A stretch of DNA of 64,000 nt from DASRFA01 sp035651755 (GTDB taxonomy: Bacteria; Desulfobacterota; Binatia; UBA12015): NCBI GenBank assembly GCA_035651755.1, contig DASRFA010000056.1, positions 372,001 through 436,000 on the forward strand. Direction: 5' to 3'. A program made the position numbers and the translations under genes. The stretch's first letter is position 1. Each line of letters begins with the position of its first letter. Below are positions 16,874 through 24,408 of this stretch, piece after piece. The notes under the pieces were generated by a model, which was not told the DNA's origin, did no database searches, and worked only from the letters and a program-made list of their open reading frames with translations.

Positions 16874-18678
16874 TCCTCCGGGGTCACGATGCCGACCAGG
16901 CGTCCGGTCCGGCTCAGGACCGGAACGCAGCCGATCTTCCGGCGCATCATCCGCAGGGCGGCGTCGGCGGCCGGCTCGTCGTCGAACGCCACCGTGACGT
17001 GCGTCTCCATGACCTCGTCGGCCTCGCGCCGGGCGAGGGCTCGGACGCGCGCCTCGGGCGCGATGGCCGCGAGCGAGCTCGTCTGCGCCGCGAGCAGGTC
17101 TCGGTGGCTCACGATCCCGACGATGCGATCGTCGTCGTCGAGCACGGGGAGATGACGGATTCCGAGCCGGACCATCGTGCGGTACGCGAAGAGCAGGCTG
17201 TCCCCGCGACGGAGGGTCGCGACGCCGCGCGACATCAGGTCGGCGACGGAGGGCGCCCGATCCGCGCTTCCGGGCTGCGACACGCCCTCGGTCTCGTGCT
17301 GGGCGTCGGTCCGCGACCGCTCTTCGGCCTCTCGGCACGCGAGCGTGAGATCGCTCGCCGCCTGCGAGACGGCGTCGGCGATCGCCTGCGGATCCGGCAC
17401 GAGCGCCCCGTCGGCGACCGCCGCGATGGAAAGCCGCCCGGCATAGCTCATCACCGCGAACTCGAGGCCCATCCCCTGGAAGAGCGGCACGATCGGGTGG
17501 ATCGCGAGGATGCGACGTCCGAGAACCGAGCGTTCGTCGCGCGGCCCGGGCACGTTGGTGCAGACCGTGTTCGCGATCGGAGTGTCGGGCGCGAAGCGGC
17601 CGAGGACGGCCTCCAGCGGCGCCGGCAGCGCGCCCGCGAGCGCCAATACCAGGCCGGCGGCACGGAGCTCGCCGTTCTCCTTCATCGCCGCCATCTCGCC
17701 GGCCACCCGGCGCAGGCGATCCAGCGGGGTCGCGGGTCCGATGGGAAGCGTCGGCAGGAGCGCGGTCACGAGGTTTCCCATCGCGAGACGCTCGCCGTCG
17801 CCGCGAACGCTCACGGGCACGATCGCGCGTACCCGCGCTTCGGCGGACCGCACGCCGCGCGCCTCCACGTAGCGGTGCAGGGCGTCGGCGATGATCGCCA
17901 GGACGACGTCGTTCACCTTGCAGCCGGCGTGGGCGCGCACCGCCATGACGTCGTCGAGCGCGAGCGACGTCCACACGACGTGCCGGCGGCCGGACAGCGG
18001 CCCGTTGAACGGCAGCACGGTGTTCGGCTCGGTCACCATCCGGCGAATCGTGCCGAGCGCGGTGCCGACGTCGCGCGCGAGCTGCAACGCGGCCGACGGG
18101 CGGAGCGCGCGCGCGACCGACGCGAGGAGGCCGATCGCGGTCTCGTCCGTTCTCGCGACCGCTCGCCCGCACCCGGCGACCGGCGGCGCGGCGCTCGCGT
18201 CGCGGCCCGCGCCGTCGGTGACGAGCGTCAGGATCTGCGCGCCGCTGACGCCGTCGACCATGCAGTGGTGGACCTTCCACAGCATCGCCGCGCGACCGCC
18301 GGCGAGACCGTCGATCAGGTGGACTTCCCACAGCGGATGATCGGGATCGAGCGGCGCCTCGAAGAGGGCGTCCACGAGCGCGTGCAGCTCTTGGGGGCCG
18401 CCCGGAGCCGGAAGCGCGACGTGATGCACGTGGCGCTCGACGTCGAACCCGGGATCGTCTTCCCAGGCGGGCCGATCGAGGTCGAACGTCGCGCGCACCG
18501 GGCGCTGCCGGTAGCGCGCGATCGCGGCGAGCCGTTCGGTGACCGCGGCGACGAGCTCCTGGTACGCGATCGGCGCCTCGAGCTCGACGACGCAGCCCAC
18601 CTGCATTCGCTGATTCGGCCGCTCGAAGTAGAGGAACGCCGCGTCGAGCGCGGAAAGCCGAGGTGAGAATGTCGCCAT
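16681..18678 (-). CDS. Wax-ester synthase/diacylglycerol acyltransferase fused to a CBS pair
   Basis: A 665-residue protein. Residues 1-455 are a complete WS/DGAT: LSALDAAFLYFE start, catalytic HHCMVDG (His137, His138, Asp142, Gly143), NDVVLAI, and TNVPGP. The enzyme makes storage wax esters or triacylglycerol from acyl-CoA. Residues about 477-600 are two CBS motifs (VADLMSRGVATLRRGDSLLFAYR... and VMETHVTVAFDDEPAADAALRMM...), which usually bind adenosine nucleotides. The last 60 residues, low in complexity, are read antisense to the YjdF gene. ATG 18678 follows GAGGAG. It lies 56 bp after the gene at 18735-19352, probably in one transcript. Confidence 0.85.
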   Translation of the reverse strand: MATFSPRLSALDAAFLYFERPNQRMQVGCVVELEAPIAYQELVAAVTERLAAIARYRQRPVRATFDLDRPAWEDDPGFDVERHVHHVALPAPGGPQELHALVDALFEAPLDPDHPLWEVHLIDGLAGGRAAMLWKVHHCMVDGVSGAQILTLVTDGAGRDASAAPPVAGCGRAVARTDETAIGLLASVARALRPSAALQLARDVGTALGTIRRMVTEPNTVLPFNGPLSGRRHVVWTSLALDDVMAVRAHAGCKVNDVVLAIIADALHRYVEARGVRSAEARVRAIVPVSVRGDGERLAMGNLVTALLPTLPIGPATPLDRLRRVAGEMAAMKENGELRAAGLVLALAGALPAPLEAVLGRFAPDTPIANTVCTNVPGPRDERSVLGRRILAIHPIVPLFQGMGLEFAVMSYAGRLSIAAVADGALVPDPQAIADAVSQAASDLTLACREAEERSRTDAQHETEGVSQPGSADRAPSVADLMSRGVATLRRGDSLLFAYRTMVRLGIRHLPVLDDDDRIVGIVSHRDLLAAQTSSLAAIAPEARVRALARREADEVMETHVTVAFDDEPAADAALRMMRRKIGCVPVLSRTGRLVGIVTPEDYLRWATAKMAPAGTPSSPSAASSAPAHASDMSFCASQGSPWVPRNAVPAAGSTTAAVIHSTSS

Positions 18679-18734
18679 GGCGATCTCCTCGCGCGATCCA
18701 TGACGCGAGCTCCGCGCTCGCGGCGCGCACCGCG

Positions 18735-19352
18735 CTATGGCTCGGCGAACTCGGTCGCGAGCCCCGCGGACCCGTCGAAGAACTGCTGGAGGCCGTCGAG
18801 GAATCGATAGAAGCGGTCGAGCTCGAGCTGGCCTGCGCCGTCGTGGACCTGGACGAGGCGGAGCGGCCACTCGTGGAGCGTCAACGAGTTCAGCGTGTGG
18901 CGCGAGTCGGCTCCGCCGTGGCGCGCGATGTTCTCGATCATCGCGCGCCATGCCGCGAGGTGGCCGTCGACGCACACGGCATGGCGAGCGGTCACCTCGG
19001 CCGCGGTCCCGACCTCGGACACTTCCCGCAGCTCGTAGCCCCTGAACTCGAGGACGTACACGCGCTCCGCGCCGTCGGGGAGGCGGATCCGCGGCACCAG
19101 CGTGACGTCCATCACGCCGGTATCGCGATACCTGTCCGGTTCGTCGGTCATCCGCGTCCCGACGGCGCGGAACCAGTCCACGGACGGAAAGACGTGACGC
19201 GTGGACGGACGAGCGGCCCGCTCGCGGCCGGCTGGAATCGCGGGTGCGACCGAGAGCGCCGGACGCGGAGCTCTCCCGAGGGCAGCGGCGTCCAGGGGTC
19301 GGACCGTGGCGTCGAAGGCGTCTTCCGCCGTGTGGCGGACCGGGTACGTCAT
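18735..19352 (-). CDS. Protein of unknown function, possibly SCP2-like
   Basis: A 205-residue soluble protein with no signal peptide and no motif I recognise with confidence. The block FPSVDWFRAVGTRMTDEPDRYRDTG and the hydrophobic strands around VLEFRGYEL are loosely like SCP2 sterol-carrier domains, which would fit the lipid synthase next door, but this is a guess. GGAGGAG precedes ATG 19352. A sigma54-like promoter lies about 60 bp upstream, so it leads the unit containing the WS/DGAT-CBS gene. Confidence 0.65.
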   Translation of the reverse strand: MTYPVRHTAEDAFDATVRPLDAAALGRAPRPALSVAPAIPAGRERAARPSTRHVFPSVDWFRAVGTRMTDEPDRYRDTGVMDVTLVPRIRLPDGAERVYVLEFRGYELREVSEVGTAAEVTARHAVCVDGHLAAWRAMIENIARHGGADSRHTLNSLTLHEWPLRLVQVHDGAGQLELDRFYRFLDGLQQFFDGSAGLATEFAEP

Positions 19353-19411
19353 GCCGCTTCTCCTCCGTCGCGACGCGCCGTCGCTCGGGCGGCGCTCGCA
19401 GTGGACGACCG

Positions 19412-19427
19412 AGCAAGCGCGATGCCC
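19412..19427 (-). promoter_or_regulatory. Putative sigma54 promoter of the 19352 / WS-DGAT unit
   Basis: On the minus strand the site reads GGGCATCGCGCTTGCT: GGCA and TTGCT in register with GG-N10-GC. Predicted transcription start near 19401, giving a leader of about 50 nt that contains the GGAGGAG ribosome site. Confidence 0.45.
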
Positions 19428-19541
19428 CGCTCGATCGCGTGCTCGCCGCGGCTACGGGCTCGATCGCGGCGCGCTCGCTCGCGCTGCCCTGCCGGCCGCG
19501 ACCGCGCAGGCGTCGCAGCGCCGGGAAGGCCGCGCCTCCCG

Positions 19542-19561
19542 CGTTCGCAGGGATGCGAACG
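19542..19561. promoter_or_regulatory. Putative activator site (shared palindrome, perfect copy)
   Basis: CGTTCGCAGGGATGCGAACG is a perfect inverted repeat: 8 bp arms around GGGA. It lies in the 333 bp gap 19353-19685, between two divergent sigma54-like promoters at 19412 and 19610, about 84 bp upstream of the plus-strand start point and about 150 bp upstream of the minus-strand one. The core TTC-N10-GAA is shared with the sites at 12839 and 24265. Confidence 0.55.
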
Positions 19562-19609
19562 GAGCGCGGCCGAGCCGCGAGCGGACTGGCGTCGCGGCGA
19601 TCCCGCGGG

Positions 19610-19625
19610 CGGCAGCGCGCTTGCA
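19610..19625 (+). promoter_or_regulatory. Putative sigma54 promoter of the small membrane peptide gene
   Basis: CGGCAGCGCGCTTGCA: GGCA and TTGCA, nine bases identical to the consensus with exact GG-N10-GC spacing. Predicted start near 19636, leaving a 50 nt leader with AAGGAG ahead of the ATG at 19686. Confidence 0.55.
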
Positions 19626-19685
19626 GTGTAGGAAGTCGCCCGTCCGGCCCACGATTCGATCGCGCGGGCGGGCAAGGAGAGCCCG

Positions 19686-19775
19686 ATGGACGCCTACGTT
19701 CTGCTGATGGTCGGCCTTCTCATCTTCGCCGGCAGCATCGCGGGCATCATGAGGATGCTGTCACGGATCGATTGA
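19686..19775 (+). CDS. 29-residue single-span membrane peptide
   Basis: MDAYVLLMVGLLIFAGSIAG followed by IMRMLSRID: one hydrophobic helix of about 20 residues with a short basic cytoplasmic tail. AAGGAG lies 6 nt before the ATG. A good sigma54-like promoter and the perfect copy of the shared palindrome lie upstream, and a stem-loop follows the stop codon directly, so it has the anatomy of a real single-gene unit despite its size. No family known to me. It could regulate one of the nearby membrane or redox proteins. Confidence 0.55.
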   Translation: MDAYVLLMVGLLIFAGSIAGIMRMLSRID

Positions 19776-19777
19776 AC

Positions 19778-19796
19778 GAGGGGGATCGCTCCCCTC
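19778..19796 (+). terminator. Stem-loop after the membrane peptide gene
   Basis: GAGGGG / CCCCTC arms around a 7 nt loop, 2 nt after the stop codon of the 29-residue gene. There is no T-run, so a factor-independent terminator is only possible. Confidence 0.35.
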
Positions 19797-19859
19797 GGGT
19801 GGTCGCCGAGGCCGAGCTGGCCCCGCGGGCTCGCGTCGCTCGCCGCTTCCGTCATGCTC

Positions 19860-21122
19860 CTAGCCCGTGAAGACGGCGTTCGCGACGATCGCGAGGGCCG
19901 CGAGCGCGGCTAGGAGCGCGAGGCCCGCGCCGGCCCGCCACCGAAATGCCCCGCGTCCGACCGCGAGCGCGATCCCGAGCTTGACGAGCGTGTTCGAGAG
20001 GCCGCCGATCGCGACCGCCGTCGCCCCGACGGCCACGCTGTCCGGTAGGGTCGCCGACTTGGCGATCGAGAGCGCGAGCGCGTCCGTGTCGGCGAGCCCC
20101 AGGAGCGCGCCAGACACCAGCATCCCGGCCGCGCCCCATCGCCCCTGTGCCCACCGCACGCCGAGCAGGACGACCTGGAACAACGCCGCCATCTCGAGCG
20201 CCGCGACCACCTGAAGGGGGTTGCGGGTCTCCTCGCGGACGGCATGGCCGCGCGCCCGCTGCCGGAGGCCGAGCGCGGTGACCGCCGCGCCGCCCACGAG
20301 CGGCAGCGAGAGCAGCCGCGCGAGCGCGATGCCGAGAGCGGGATTCAGGATTCCCGCGACGAGAGCGAGCCGCGCAAACATGATCGTGGAGGCGCCGACG
20401 GCACCGAGCGCGAGCGAGCGCCCGCGCGTATCCGACCCGCGGCTCGCGCGCGCGAACGCGAGCGTGACGGACGTCGAGGAGACGATGCCGCCGAGAAGGC
20501 CCGCCACGACGTCGCCGCGCGCCGGACCGATCGCTCGCCGCGCGACGTATCCGAGAAAGCTCACTCCCGACAGCACGAGCACGAGCGCCCACAGCTCGCG
20601 CGGCCGGATCGCTCCGCCCGGCCCGTAGGGACCCGCCGGGAGGAGGGGCAGCACGACGGCCGCCATGACCGCGAAGCGCGCGCCGGCGCGCACCTCGGCG
20701 TCGTCGAGACGCTGGACGAGCGAGTGGAGGCGCGACTTCTCCACGAGGAGGAACGCGGTGACCGCGATGACCGCGCTCGCGAGCGCGAGGTGGCCGAGGC
20801 CGGCGAGCGTGCCGGCCGCGAGCACGATGAGGCCGGCCACCTCGGTCGTCGCCTCGACGTCGCGCCGGCTCGCAGCGACGTAGGCCGCGACCACGAGCGC
20901 GCCTGCCGATGCGAGGACCACCGTCGCGAGCGCCGCGAACCCCTCGAGCCAGAGCTGTGCCGCGATGCCTGCCGTCGCGCCCAGCAGCGTGAACGTCCGG
21001 ATGCCGCCGAAGCGAGCGTGGCGTCCGGCGGCATGTCCCGACCACTGTCGCTCGACGCCGACGGCGGCGCCGACGAGCGTCGCGACCGCGATGCGCGTGG
21101 TCGCGTCGAGGTCGGGCGTCAC
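19860..21122 (-). CDS. MgtC/SapB - DUF4010 membrane protein
   Basis: A 420-residue polytopic protein. The N-terminal third is an MgtC-like domain (LVGAAVGVERQWSGHAAGRHARFGGIRTFTLLG), the rest DUF4010 (LLGGIVSSTSVTLAFARASRG, GLADTDALALSIAKSA). MgtC proteins limit ATP synthase or respond to low magnesium in enterobacteria; DUF4010 fusions are uncharacterised. GTG start. It follows the cytochrome c gene by 40 bp at the end of the minus-strand unit CBS, USP, triheme c, monoheme c, MgtC. Confidence 0.85.
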   Translation of the reverse strand: MTPDLDATTRIAVATLVGAAVGVERQWSGHAAGRHARFGGIRTFTLLGATAGIAAQLWLEGFAALATVVLASAGALVVAAYVAASRRDVEATTEVAGLIVLAAGTLAGLGHLALASAVIAVTAFLLVEKSRLHSLVQRLDDAEVRAGARFAVMAAVVLPLLPAGPYGPGGAIRPRELWALVLVLSGVSFLGYVARRAIGPARGDVVAGLLGGIVSSTSVTLAFARASRGSDTRGRSLALGAVGASTIMFARLALVAGILNPALGIALARLLSLPLVGGAAVTALGLRQRARGHAVREETRNPLQVVAALEMAALFQVVLLGVRWAQGRWGAAGMLVSGALLGLADTDALALSIAKSATLPDSVAVGATAVAIGGLSNTLVKLGIALAVGRGAFRWRAGAGLALLAALAALAIVANAVFTG

Positions 21123-21162
21123 CCCGCGGGTCCCGTGCGATCGCGTCGACGAGCGCGCGATC

Positions 21163-21681
21163 TCATGGCGACCCGTCCGCGCCGCTCGCGCGCGGAGTCG
21201 CGCCCGCTCGCGGCGTCGGATCGCCGCGCCTCGGCTTTCGTCCGCCGCCGGGTCGCAGGGAGGCGACGTAATCGGCGATCGCCTGCACCGCGAGAAGCGC
21301 CGTCCGGCGGCGGTGCCGCTCGCCGATCAGCTTCTGCTCGAAGGTCTCCCCCCAGACCGGCATGTCGGCCGTCCCGTGCGCCCGGATCGTGCGTCGCCCG
21401 TCGATCTTCTCCATGAGCTCGGCGCGATCGTCCGAGAGCGTGGTGAGATCGGTGGGCTGCGTCGCGAGGCTTGCGGCGACCGCTCCGTCGCCGCGACCGC
21501 CGACCCCGTGGCAGCTCGCGCAGTAGCGCCGGTAGAGAATCTCACCGGACCCGGGCTCGGCGGCCGGCGACGAAGATCCGGCGACGGCCAGCGCACTGGC
21601 GAGGGCCACGCCCACGACGAGCGCCGCCGTGCGCGCTCTCGGGCGTTCGAAGCGCCGCGGGATGAGCTCCATGCGCGCCAT
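21163..21681 (-). CDS. Monoheme cytochrome c, exported
   Basis: A 172-residue class I cytochrome c. Signal segment AALVVGVALASALAVAGSSSPAAA precedes YRRYCASCHGVGGRGDGAVA with one CxxCH heme site; the Met in DMPVWGE is the expected second axial ligand. A basic low-complexity tail (RKPRRGDPTPRAGATPRASG) follows. ATG 21681 has AAGG upstream. Located 50 bp after the triheme cytochrome gene, so the two are probably partners in periplasmic electron transfer. Confidence 0.85.
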   Translation of the reverse strand: MARMELIPRRFERPRARTAALVVGVALASALAVAGSSSPAAEPGSGEILYRRYCASCHGVGGRGDGAVAASLATQPTDLTTLSDDRAELMEKIDGRRTIRAHGTADMPVWGETFEQKLIGERHRRRTALLAVQAIADYVASLRPGGGRKPRRGDPTPRAGATPRASGADGSP

Positions 21682-21731
21682 CTGTGACCTTCGACCGGAG
21701 CGACCGCAACCGCCGCAACCGAGCGACGAGA

Positions 21732-22688
21732 TCAATGCATCGGGCTCGGGGCCGGTGCCGGCCCGCGCTCCGAGCGGAGATACTCCACGATGGCGCGCGC
21801 CTGCGCCTCGCTCAGCCGCCGGCCGAGGTGCGGCATCTCGGGGGCCTCGCGATCGACCATGTGCCAGACCTTCTGCCGGAGGACCTCGGGATCGTGGCTC
21901 GCGAAGTAGGCGCGATCGAAGACGACGTGCGGCACCTCGGCGTCGCCCAGCGGCGACCCGCCGCGGCCATCCTCGCCGTGGCAGCTCGCGCAGTACACGC
22001 CGTACAGCTCACGGCCCGGCGACAGGGTCCGGACGAACGCGACCAGCAGATCCGCGTCCGACGACGACTGCAGCGCGGGGATCGCGGGCATGCCGTTGCG
22101 ACCGTGCTGGACGATCTGCCGCAGCTCGCGGTCCGACACCGAGCGCTGGAACTCCGGCGAAGAGAGATCGCGCGGCGGTCGCTGCACGCCGGGCGGTAGC
22201 GCGAGGAGCGGCCGCCCGAACGGCCCGTGGCACGCCTCGCAGCGATCGAGGTAGATGTCGTTGCCGGGCTCGACCTTGGCCCAGTCGATCGCCGGGAGGC
22301 GCGGCAGGAAGGCGACCAGCAGCTCGACGTCGCGCGTGCGCTCCCGCATCGCCTTCGGATCCAGATCCAGCCGGAGCGGCGTGCCCTCGCGGATGCGCGC
22401 GACGAGCTCCTCGGTCGTGTAGCGATCGAGAACGCCGGAGCGTAGGTCGCGCGGCGGGCGCACGAAGAACTGGGCGTCCGGGCCGTCGCCCCGCCCGGTC
22501 GCGCCGTGGCAGCGCGCGCAGTTGGCCGCGAAGAGGTGAGCCCCGTCCGGGACGCCGCTCGCGTCGCTCCGGACGACGCCGATCGCGGCCGCGGCCGACC
22601 GGCTGCGCGCCGGCTCGGCCGCCGTCGCCGCGTGCACGGAGAGTCCCCAGGCGGCGATCGCGAGCAGCGCTGTCGTGCGAAGGCTCAC
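21732..22688 (-). CDS. Triheme cytochrome c, exported
   Basis: A 318-residue protein with a Sec signal (MSLRTTALLAIAAWGLSVHAATA) and three tandem class I cytochrome c domains: CARCH at 57-61, CEACH at 150-154 and CASCH at 233-237. GMPAI (Met200) and PEMPHLG offer Met ligands; the first domain has no clear PxM. Resembles diheme/triheme subunits that feed terminal oxidases or carry electrons between periplasmic partners. Its start overlaps the tandem USP gene by 4 bp, an unusual direct coupling of a stress protein to a cytochrome. Confidence 0.85.
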   Translation of the reverse strand: MSLRTTALLAIAAWGLSVHAATAAEPARSRSAAAAIGVVRSDASGVPDGAHLFAANCARCHGATGRGDGPDAQFFVRPPRDLRSGVLDRYTTEELVARIREGTPLRLDLDPKAMRERTRDVELLVAFLPRLPAIDWAKVEPGNDIYLDRCEACHGPFGRPLLALPPGVQRPPRDLSSPEFQRSVSDRELRQIVQHGRNGMPAIPALQSSSDADLLVAFVRTLSPGRELYGVYCASCHGEDGRGGSPLGDAEVPHVVFDRAYFASHDPEVLRQKVWHMVDREAPEMPHLGRRLSEAQARAIVEYLRSERGPAPAPSPMH

Positions 22689-23599
22689 GCGGAATCAGCC
22701 CGATGAACGGTGAGCACGGGACACGGCGCCGACGCGAGAACGCGCTCGGCCGTGCTTCCGAGGAAGAGCCGCTTCAGGCCGGATCGCCCGTGCGTCCCCA
22801 TCGCGATCAGGTCTGCGCCGGCGTCGCGCGCCTCGTCGACGATCGCCTGCGGCGGATATCCCTCGACGACCTTGACGTCCACCGCGATGCCGCGGGCGCG
22901 CACGGCGGCCGCGATCTCGGCCATGTCGATGCGCGCCGCCGCTTCCACCTGCTCCACGTCCTCGAGGACGATCGGAACGGGCAGCGGCGCCGCGTACTCG
23001 GCGGGCACGTGGTACGCGTGCAGGAGCACGATGCGCGCGGCTCGCTCCTTTCCCAGCAGGCGCGCCGCCGCTTCGGAGGCGAGCGCCGCGTCCGCCGAGA
23101 AGTCGGTCGGCACGAGGACCGTTCGCACCGGGCGGTGGCGGCCGGCATCTTCGGGGTGGACGGTGAGAACCGGACACGGCGCGTGGCGAACGACGCGGGC
23201 CGCGGTGCTCCCGAGCGCGACGCGCTTCCACCCCGTCAAGCCGCGCGTGCCGACGACGACCAGGTCCGCGCCGCTCCGCACCGCTTCGCGCACCACCGCC
23301 TCGGCCGACACGCCGGGATCGAGGGCGACGTCGACGGCGAGCCCGCGCGCGCGCAGTTCGGCCGCGGCACGCGCGAGCCGCCCCTCCGCGGCCTCGCGCA
23401 TGTCGTCGTAGAACCGCGCCGGAAGCGGCACGAACTCGGGGGCGGGGGCCGTCGGCATCGCCGGGGCGAGCGCGTGGCAGAGGAGGAGCCGCGCGCGATG
23501 CGCGGTCGCCAGCTCTGCAGCCCAGGCGACCGCCGCGTCGCCGGTCTCCGAGAAGTCGGTCGCAGCGAGGATCGTCTGGATCTTCTCTTCGGGGCTCAT
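22685..23599 (-). CDS. Tandem universal stress protein
   Basis: A 304-residue protein with two USP domains. Each starts with a TDFS strand (ILAATDFSETGD, VLVPTDFSADAA) and ends with a complete ATP signature (GTRGLTGWKRVALGST, GTHGRSGLKRLFLGST) plus CPVLTVH. Both halves therefore keep nucleotide binding, as in the DosR-controlled tandem USPs of mycobacteria such as Rv2623. ATG 23599 follows GAGGAAG. Overlaps the triheme cytochrome gene by 4 bp and follows the CBS gene by 52 bp. Confidence 0.9.
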   Translation of the reverse strand: MSPEEKIQTILAATDFSETGDAAVAWAAELATAHRARLLLCHALAPAMPTAPAPEFVPLPARFYDDMREAAEGRLARAAAELRARGLAVDVALDPGVSAEAVVREAVRSGADLVVVGTRGLTGWKRVALGSTAARVVRHAPCPVLTVHPEDAGRHRPVRTVLVPTDFSADAALASEAAARLLGKERAARIVLLHAYHVPAEYAAPLPVPIVLEDVEQVEAAARIDMAEIAAAVRARGIAVDVKVVEGYPPQAIVDEARDAGADLIAMGTHGRSGLKRLFLGSTAERVLASAPCPVLTVHRADSA

Positions 23600-23651
23600 G
23601 GCTTCCTCCGAGCCGGAATTCGCGACGCGCGCGCGGAGGCCGGGACGCGCT

Positions 23652-24128
23652 TCACGCCCCGACGGCCTCGGCGCCGCCGCGCGCGAGCGCGACGAACGCT
23701 CCGAGGACGTCGCTCCGCGTGAGGATGCCGACGAGCCGGCCGTGGTCGACGATCGGAACGGCACCGATCCGCCTCGTCCTCATCGCGGCCGCCGCGTCCT
23801 CGACGGTGTCCGCGGGCGACATCGTGAAGGGACCGTGGGTCATGACGAGGTCGACGGTGACGCGGGATGGATCGCTGTCGGGCGGAGCCTTCACGCGCGC
23901 GCCGCGGCGTTCCGCACGCTCCGCTTCCATCTCGCGATCCGCGTCCTCGAAGACCGACGGGAAGGCGTCCCGCAGATCCCGGTCGGTGATGATGCCGACG
24001 AGCTTGTCGCCACGGACCACGGGGAGCTGGTTCACCCGGTGGCGGGACATGACCTCCCGCGCATGCCGGATCGAATCGAGCGGCTTCGCCGCGTGTACGG
24101 GCCGGACCATCCATTCGTCGATCAGCAT
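23652..24128 (-). CDS. Stand-alone CBS-pair protein
   Basis: A 158-residue protein that is just two CBS motifs: VHAAKPLDSIRHAREVMSRH...LVGIITDRDL and VMTHGPFTMSPADTVEDAAA...LVGILTRSDVL, joined by a charged linker (EDADREMEAERAERRG). Similar in layout to Hrp1 of Mycobacterium tuberculosis. ATG 24128 has GGAGG. First gene of the five-gene minus-strand unit, right behind a sigma54-like promoter. Confidence 0.9.
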   Translation of the reverse strand: MLIDEWMVRPVHAAKPLDSIRHAREVMSRHRVNQLPVVRGDKLVGIITDRDLRDAFPSVFEDADREMEAERAERRGARVKAPPDSDPSRVTVDLVMTHGPFTMSPADTVEDAAAAMRTRRIGAVPIVDHGRLVGILTRSDVLGAFVALARGGAEAVGA

Positions 24129-24154
24129 CGTCACGCCTCCTGAGTATCCTCGAA

Positions 24155-24170
24155 TGCATGCGGCGCGCCA
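24155..24170 (-). promoter_or_regulatory. Putative sigma54 promoter of the CBS-USP-cytochrome unit
   Basis: Minus-strand TGGCGCGCCGCATGCA: TGGC and TGCA in register with GG-N10-GC (ATGC instead of TTGC). Predicted start near 24144, 17 nt before the ATG and just ahead of the GGAGG site. Confidence 0.45.
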
Positions 24171-24264
24171 TGGCTCGAGGCGACCGCAAGCAGCGCCGCG
24201 CCGGCTGCGGCGACGAGATGGCGCAGGCGCGCGTCGCAGCCCTGCCAAACGCATCGCGGCGCCA

Positions 24265-24280
24265 TTCCCAGGCCTGCGAA
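24265..24280. promoter_or_regulatory. Putative activator site (shared palindrome, copy 3)
   Basis: TTCCCAGGCCTGCGAA sits between the divergent CBS and secreted-protein genes, 118-128 bp from both predicted start points. Eleven consecutive bases (AGGCCTGCGAA) are identical to the copy at 12839, and 15 of 16 overall. Confidence 0.55.
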
Positions 24281-24363
24281 GCGGGTCCGCCGCCGTCCGG
24301 CGCGGGCCGGTGTGCGACCACTGGCATCGCGGCGTTCCGCGCTCGTGGCGGCCCCGACGCGAA

Positions 24364-24379
24364 TGGCGTTTCGCTTGCA
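24364..24379 (+). promoter_or_regulatory. Putative sigma54 promoter of the secreted-protein gene
   Basis: TGGCGTTTCGCTTGCA: TGGC and TTGCA intact at exact GG-N10-GC spacing, nine consensus bases. Predicted start near 24390, 19 nt before the ATG at 24409. Confidence 0.55.
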
Positions 24380-24408
24380 GACCTCCGAGGTCGAAGGGAG
24401 GCACCCTC

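Noticed and set aside
14626..18666. A 1346-residue plus-strand frame
   Set aside because: Antisense shadow of the kinase, regulator and WS/DGAT genes; composition is typical of a GC artefact.
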